Below are positions 61,990-64,000 of a DNA stretch of 64,000 nt, in pieces. The translations under genes and the position numbers were made by a program. The DNA is from Bradyrhizobium sp. SRS-191 (GTDB taxonomy: Bacteria > Pseudomonadota > Alphaproteobacteria > Rhizobiales > Xanthobacteraceae). Position 1 is the stretch's first letter. Each line of letters begins with the position of its first letter. The notes beneath the pieces were generated by a model that ran no database searches, was not told the origin of the DNA, and saw only the letters and a list, made by a program, of their open reading frames with translations. The stretch is taken from assembly GCF_024586915.1 (NCBI RefSeq), contig NZ_JANBVS010000024.1, positions 30,711 through 94,710 of the forward strand, given 5' to 3'.

Positions 61990-62001
61990 CAGTCTTTGCA
62001 G

Positions 62002-63615
62002 CTACTCCGCCGCGAGCTTCACGTCCGGCGCGGCGGCGCGGACGTCGGCGTCGACCTGGGCTTCGAACTTGGCGAAGTTCTTCTGGAACATGCCGACCAG
62101 CGCGCGCGCGGTCTTGTCGAACTCGGCCTTGTCCTTCCAGGTATTGACCGGATCGAGGATCTCGCTCGGCACGCCCGGCAGCGCCGTGGGCACCGCGAAG
62201 CCGAAGTACTTGTCGGTGCGGAATTCGACGTTGCGCAAGCTGCCATCGAGCGCCGCGGTCAGAAGCGCGCGCGTCACCTTGATCGGCATGCGCGAGCCCA
62301 CGCCGTACTTGCCGCCGGTCCAGCCGGTGTTGACCAGCCAGCAATCGACATTGTGGTCGGCGATCAGCTGCCGCAGCATGTTGCCGTAGACGGAGGGATC
62401 GAGCGGCAGGAACGGCGAGCCGAAGCAGGTCGAGAACTCCGGCTGCGGCTCGTTGCCCAAGCCGCGCTCGGTGCCGGCGACCTTGGCGGTGTAGCCTGAC
62501 AGGAAGTGATACATCGCCTGCGCCGGCGACAGCTTGGCGATCGGCGGCAGCACGCCGAAGGCGTCGGCGGCGAGCATCACCACGTTCTTCGGATGCGGCG
62601 CGCGGCCGGTGCGGGACGCATTCGGGATGTAGTCGAGGGGATAGGCCGAGCGGGTGTTCTCGGTCTTGGAGCCGTCGTCGAAATCGGGAACGCGGCTGTC
62701 CTCGTCGAGCACGACGTTCTCCAGCACGGCGCCGAAGCGGGTCGACGCGGCGAAGATCTGCGGCTCGGCCTCCTGCGAGAGCTTGATGCACTTGGCGTAG
62801 CAGCCGCCCTCGAAGTTGAACACGCCGGACGGACCCCAGCCGTGCTCGTCGTCACCGATCAGGGTGCGGTTCGGATCGGCCGACAGCGTCGTCTTGCCGG
62901 TGCCGGACAGGCCGAAGAAGATCGCGGTATCGCCGTTCGGGCCGACATTGGCCGAGCAGTGCATCGGCATCACGCCGCGCTCCGGCAGATAGTAGTTGAG
63001 CGTCGTGAACACGCTCTTCTTCATCTCGCCGGCATAATAAGACCCGCCAATCAGGACGATCTTGCGGGCGAAATCGATCGCCACGACGTTCTGCGAGCGC
63101 ACGCCGTGGCGTTTCGGATCGGCGCGGAAGCTCGGCATGTCGATGATGGTGAGCTCCGGCACGAAGGTGTCGAGCTCGATCGTCTGGGGACGGATCAGCA
63201 GCGTGCGGATGAACAGCGAGTGCCAGGCGAGCTCGGTGAAGACGCGCGTCTTGATGCGGAACGAGGGATCAGCGCCGCCATACAGGTCCTGCGCGAACAG
63301 GCTCTTGCCTTCAGCGTGCTTGAGGAAGTCCTGATACAGCGCTTCGAACTGCTCGGCCGTGATCGACTGGTTGCCGGCCCACCACATCTTCTCGGTGGAG
63401 GCATCGCGCACAGTGAACTTGTCCTTCGGGCTGCGACCGGTGAACTCGCCAGTATCCGCGCACAGCGCTCCGTCGGCCGACAGCGTCGCCTCGCCGGCCG
63501 CCAGCGAGTACTGATAGAGCTGGGGAGCGCCGAGATTCCAATGCACCTGCTTGAGGTTCTTTAAGCCGAACTTGTCGGCACCGAAGGCACCGTTGCGAAT
63601 ACCCGTCTCTTGCAC
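62002..63615 (-). CDS. pckA: Phosphoenolpyruvate carboxykinase (ATP)
   Basis: PckA converts oxaloacetate to PEP with ATP in gluconeogenesis. The 537 aa protein has the substrate regions RSPKDKFTV and SYYAGEMKKS, Walker A GLSGTGKTTLSADP, the kinase-2-like IGDDEHGWG, and the conserved NFEGGCYAK. The GTG start at 63615 follows GGAGG with 7 bases spacing; further upstream codons lack support. This is the ATP-type, as usual in alphaproteobacteria. The last gene of the window, it points leftward. Confidence 0.97.
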   Translation of the reverse strand: MQETGIRNGAFGADKFGLKNLKQVHWNLGAPQLYQYSLAAGEATLSADGALCADTGEFTGRSPKDKFTVRDASTEKMWWAGNQSITAEQFEALYQDFLKHAEGKSLFAQDLYGGADPSFRIKTRVFTELAWHSLFIRTLLIRPQTIELDTFVPELTIIDMPSFRADPKRHGVRSQNVVAIDFARKIVLIGGSYYAGEMKKSVFTTLNYYLPERGVMPMHCSANVGPNGDTAIFFGLSGTGKTTLSADPNRTLIGDDEHGWGPSGVFNFEGGCYAKCIKLSQEAEPQIFAASTRFGAVLENVVLDEDSRVPDFDDGSKTENTRSAYPLDYIPNASRTGRAPHPKNVVMLAADAFGVLPPIAKLSPAQAMYHFLSGYTAKVAGTERGLGNEPQPEFSTCFGSPFLPLDPSVYGNMLRQLIADHNVDCWLVNTGWTGGKYGVGSRMPIKVTRALLTAALDGSLRNVEFRTDKYFGFAVPTALPGVPSEILDPVNTWKDKAEFDKTARALVGMFQKNFAKFEAQVDADVRAAAPDVKLAAE

Positions 63616-64000
63616 GAAGATCCCTCCTGAGAGCCCGCATCGGTTGCGCACGAGATGGATGGCGCCGGATGCGGTGACCGTTACCGTTTACATCGCCTTA
63701 CCGAGGCGCGGTCGCCGACCTAATACTGATCAACGCTGGTCTTGCCAAGACGATCCGGCCGAATTGGTTATTGCTAACAGCTGATGCACGTAGCTCAAAT
63801 TTTCTGCGCAAATGCACATGGCGGCGGCAATTGCTCACACGCGCACGCATGCTGCATCGCAACAGATATATCAGCGCGCTTCGGTTTCACTGCGCAACAC
63901 GAACGGCACCAAGCCGAAGGATACGCGCCATCAGGCGAAGATTTGTCGTCTCGCAACGCCAGCCTAGCCTGCGGTAGCGCCGCGGCGGTGATGGGTGCGC
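63616..64000. other. Region upstream of pckA to window end
   Basis: These 385 bases hold the pckA promoter and leader. No ORF with coding character is evident. A palindrome-like GGTGACCGTTACC lies at 63678-63690 within the leader and could be an operator, though I cannot assign it. Confidence 0.5.
63720..63748 (-). promoter_or_regulatory. Sigma70-type promoter for pckA
   Basis: On the minus strand TTGGCA (63743-63748) is followed by a 17-base spacer and TATTAG (63720-63725). Transcription would begin about 63713, giving a leader of about 100 bases before the GTG start. Confidence 0.6.

Larger units (their letters stand above)
61530..62001. other. Repeat-filled gap before pckA end
   Basis: This 472-base region contains two nearly identical copies of the family B unit (61553 and 61774), the 70 bases between them, and a strong hairpin at 61962. 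No ORF of coding character is present. Confidence 0.7.

Noticed and set aside
62506..63564. 352-codon plus-strand frame over pckA
   Set aside because: Antisense shadow of pckA.

Overview
The window is high-GC alphaproteobacterial chromosome, most likely from Bradyrhizobium or a close relative (Nitrobacteraceae). The evidence is the rpmH-rnpA-yidC-engB-argB order, the SRP RNA/dnaX/ebfC/recR block, a rhizobial-type flagellar set, an ATP-type PEP carboxykinase, and many intergenic palindromic repeats of the kind common in that genus. I see no integrase, transposase, prophage or CRISPR array. This is mostly core chromosome seeded with repeats.

Layout. 1-2303: end of a chemotaxis operon (cheW partial, cheR, cheB). 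2477-5433: hisC, a tRNA-Arg and a sensor histidine kinase, all on the minus strand. 5728-10556: an rpmH promoter, then rpmH, rnpA, yidC, engB, a DUF423 gene and argB. 10703-15039: a secreted DUF1036 protein, a HAD hydrolase, dapD and dapE. 15059-19733: a chemoreceptor, then def-fmt-truA. 19900-22617: rmuC and an AmpG-like transporter, with CtrA-like boxes between def and rmuC. 22607-27544: a two-gene unknown cassette, a small secreted protein, recR, ebfC, dnaX and the SRP RNA. 27657-31610: a HIT protein, nudC, an Lrp-type regulator, a small membrane protein and a second chemoreceptor. 31791-41251: a minus-strand flagellar cluster flgD-fliC-flgE-flgK-flgL, with an AraC-type regulator overlapping the end of flgL. 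41511-48974: phosphomannomutase, a periplasmic-type aspartic protease, hrpB, UDP-glucose dehydrogenase and a membrane acyltransferase. 49257-52286: polA. 53205-57389: a GT87-like membrane protein, a glutathione transferase, pyrE, a DUF2865 protein and an unknown protein. 57506-57899: a broken GIY-YIG nuclease gene held between two repeat arms. 58094-63615: glgP, a thioesterase-like protein and pckA.

Functional themes are motility and chemotaxis (che genes, two receptors, flagellar structural genes), translation and secretion start-up (rpmH, rnpA, yidC, def, fmt, truA, tRNA, SRP RNA), DNA replication and repair (polA, dnaX, recR, ebfC, rmuC), amino-acid and lysine/peptidoglycan precursors (argB, hisC, dapD, dapE), and carbon storage and gluconeogenesis (glgP, pckA).

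The most interesting signal is the repeat population. Family B elements are pairs of GC hairpins in inverted orientation around a short spacer with a recurring GGCACGC-like word. At 57506-57899 the same arms and word enclose a single-domain GIY-YIG nuclease ORF, now frameshifted. This suggests that the nuclease is, or was, the autonomous partner that spreads these repeats. Also notable are a DNA polymerase I whose 3'-5' exonuclease site has lost nearly all its catalytic residues, a DnaX lacking its zinc-module cysteines, a CheR with an altered SAM motif, and a repeat that supplies the dnaX stop codon.
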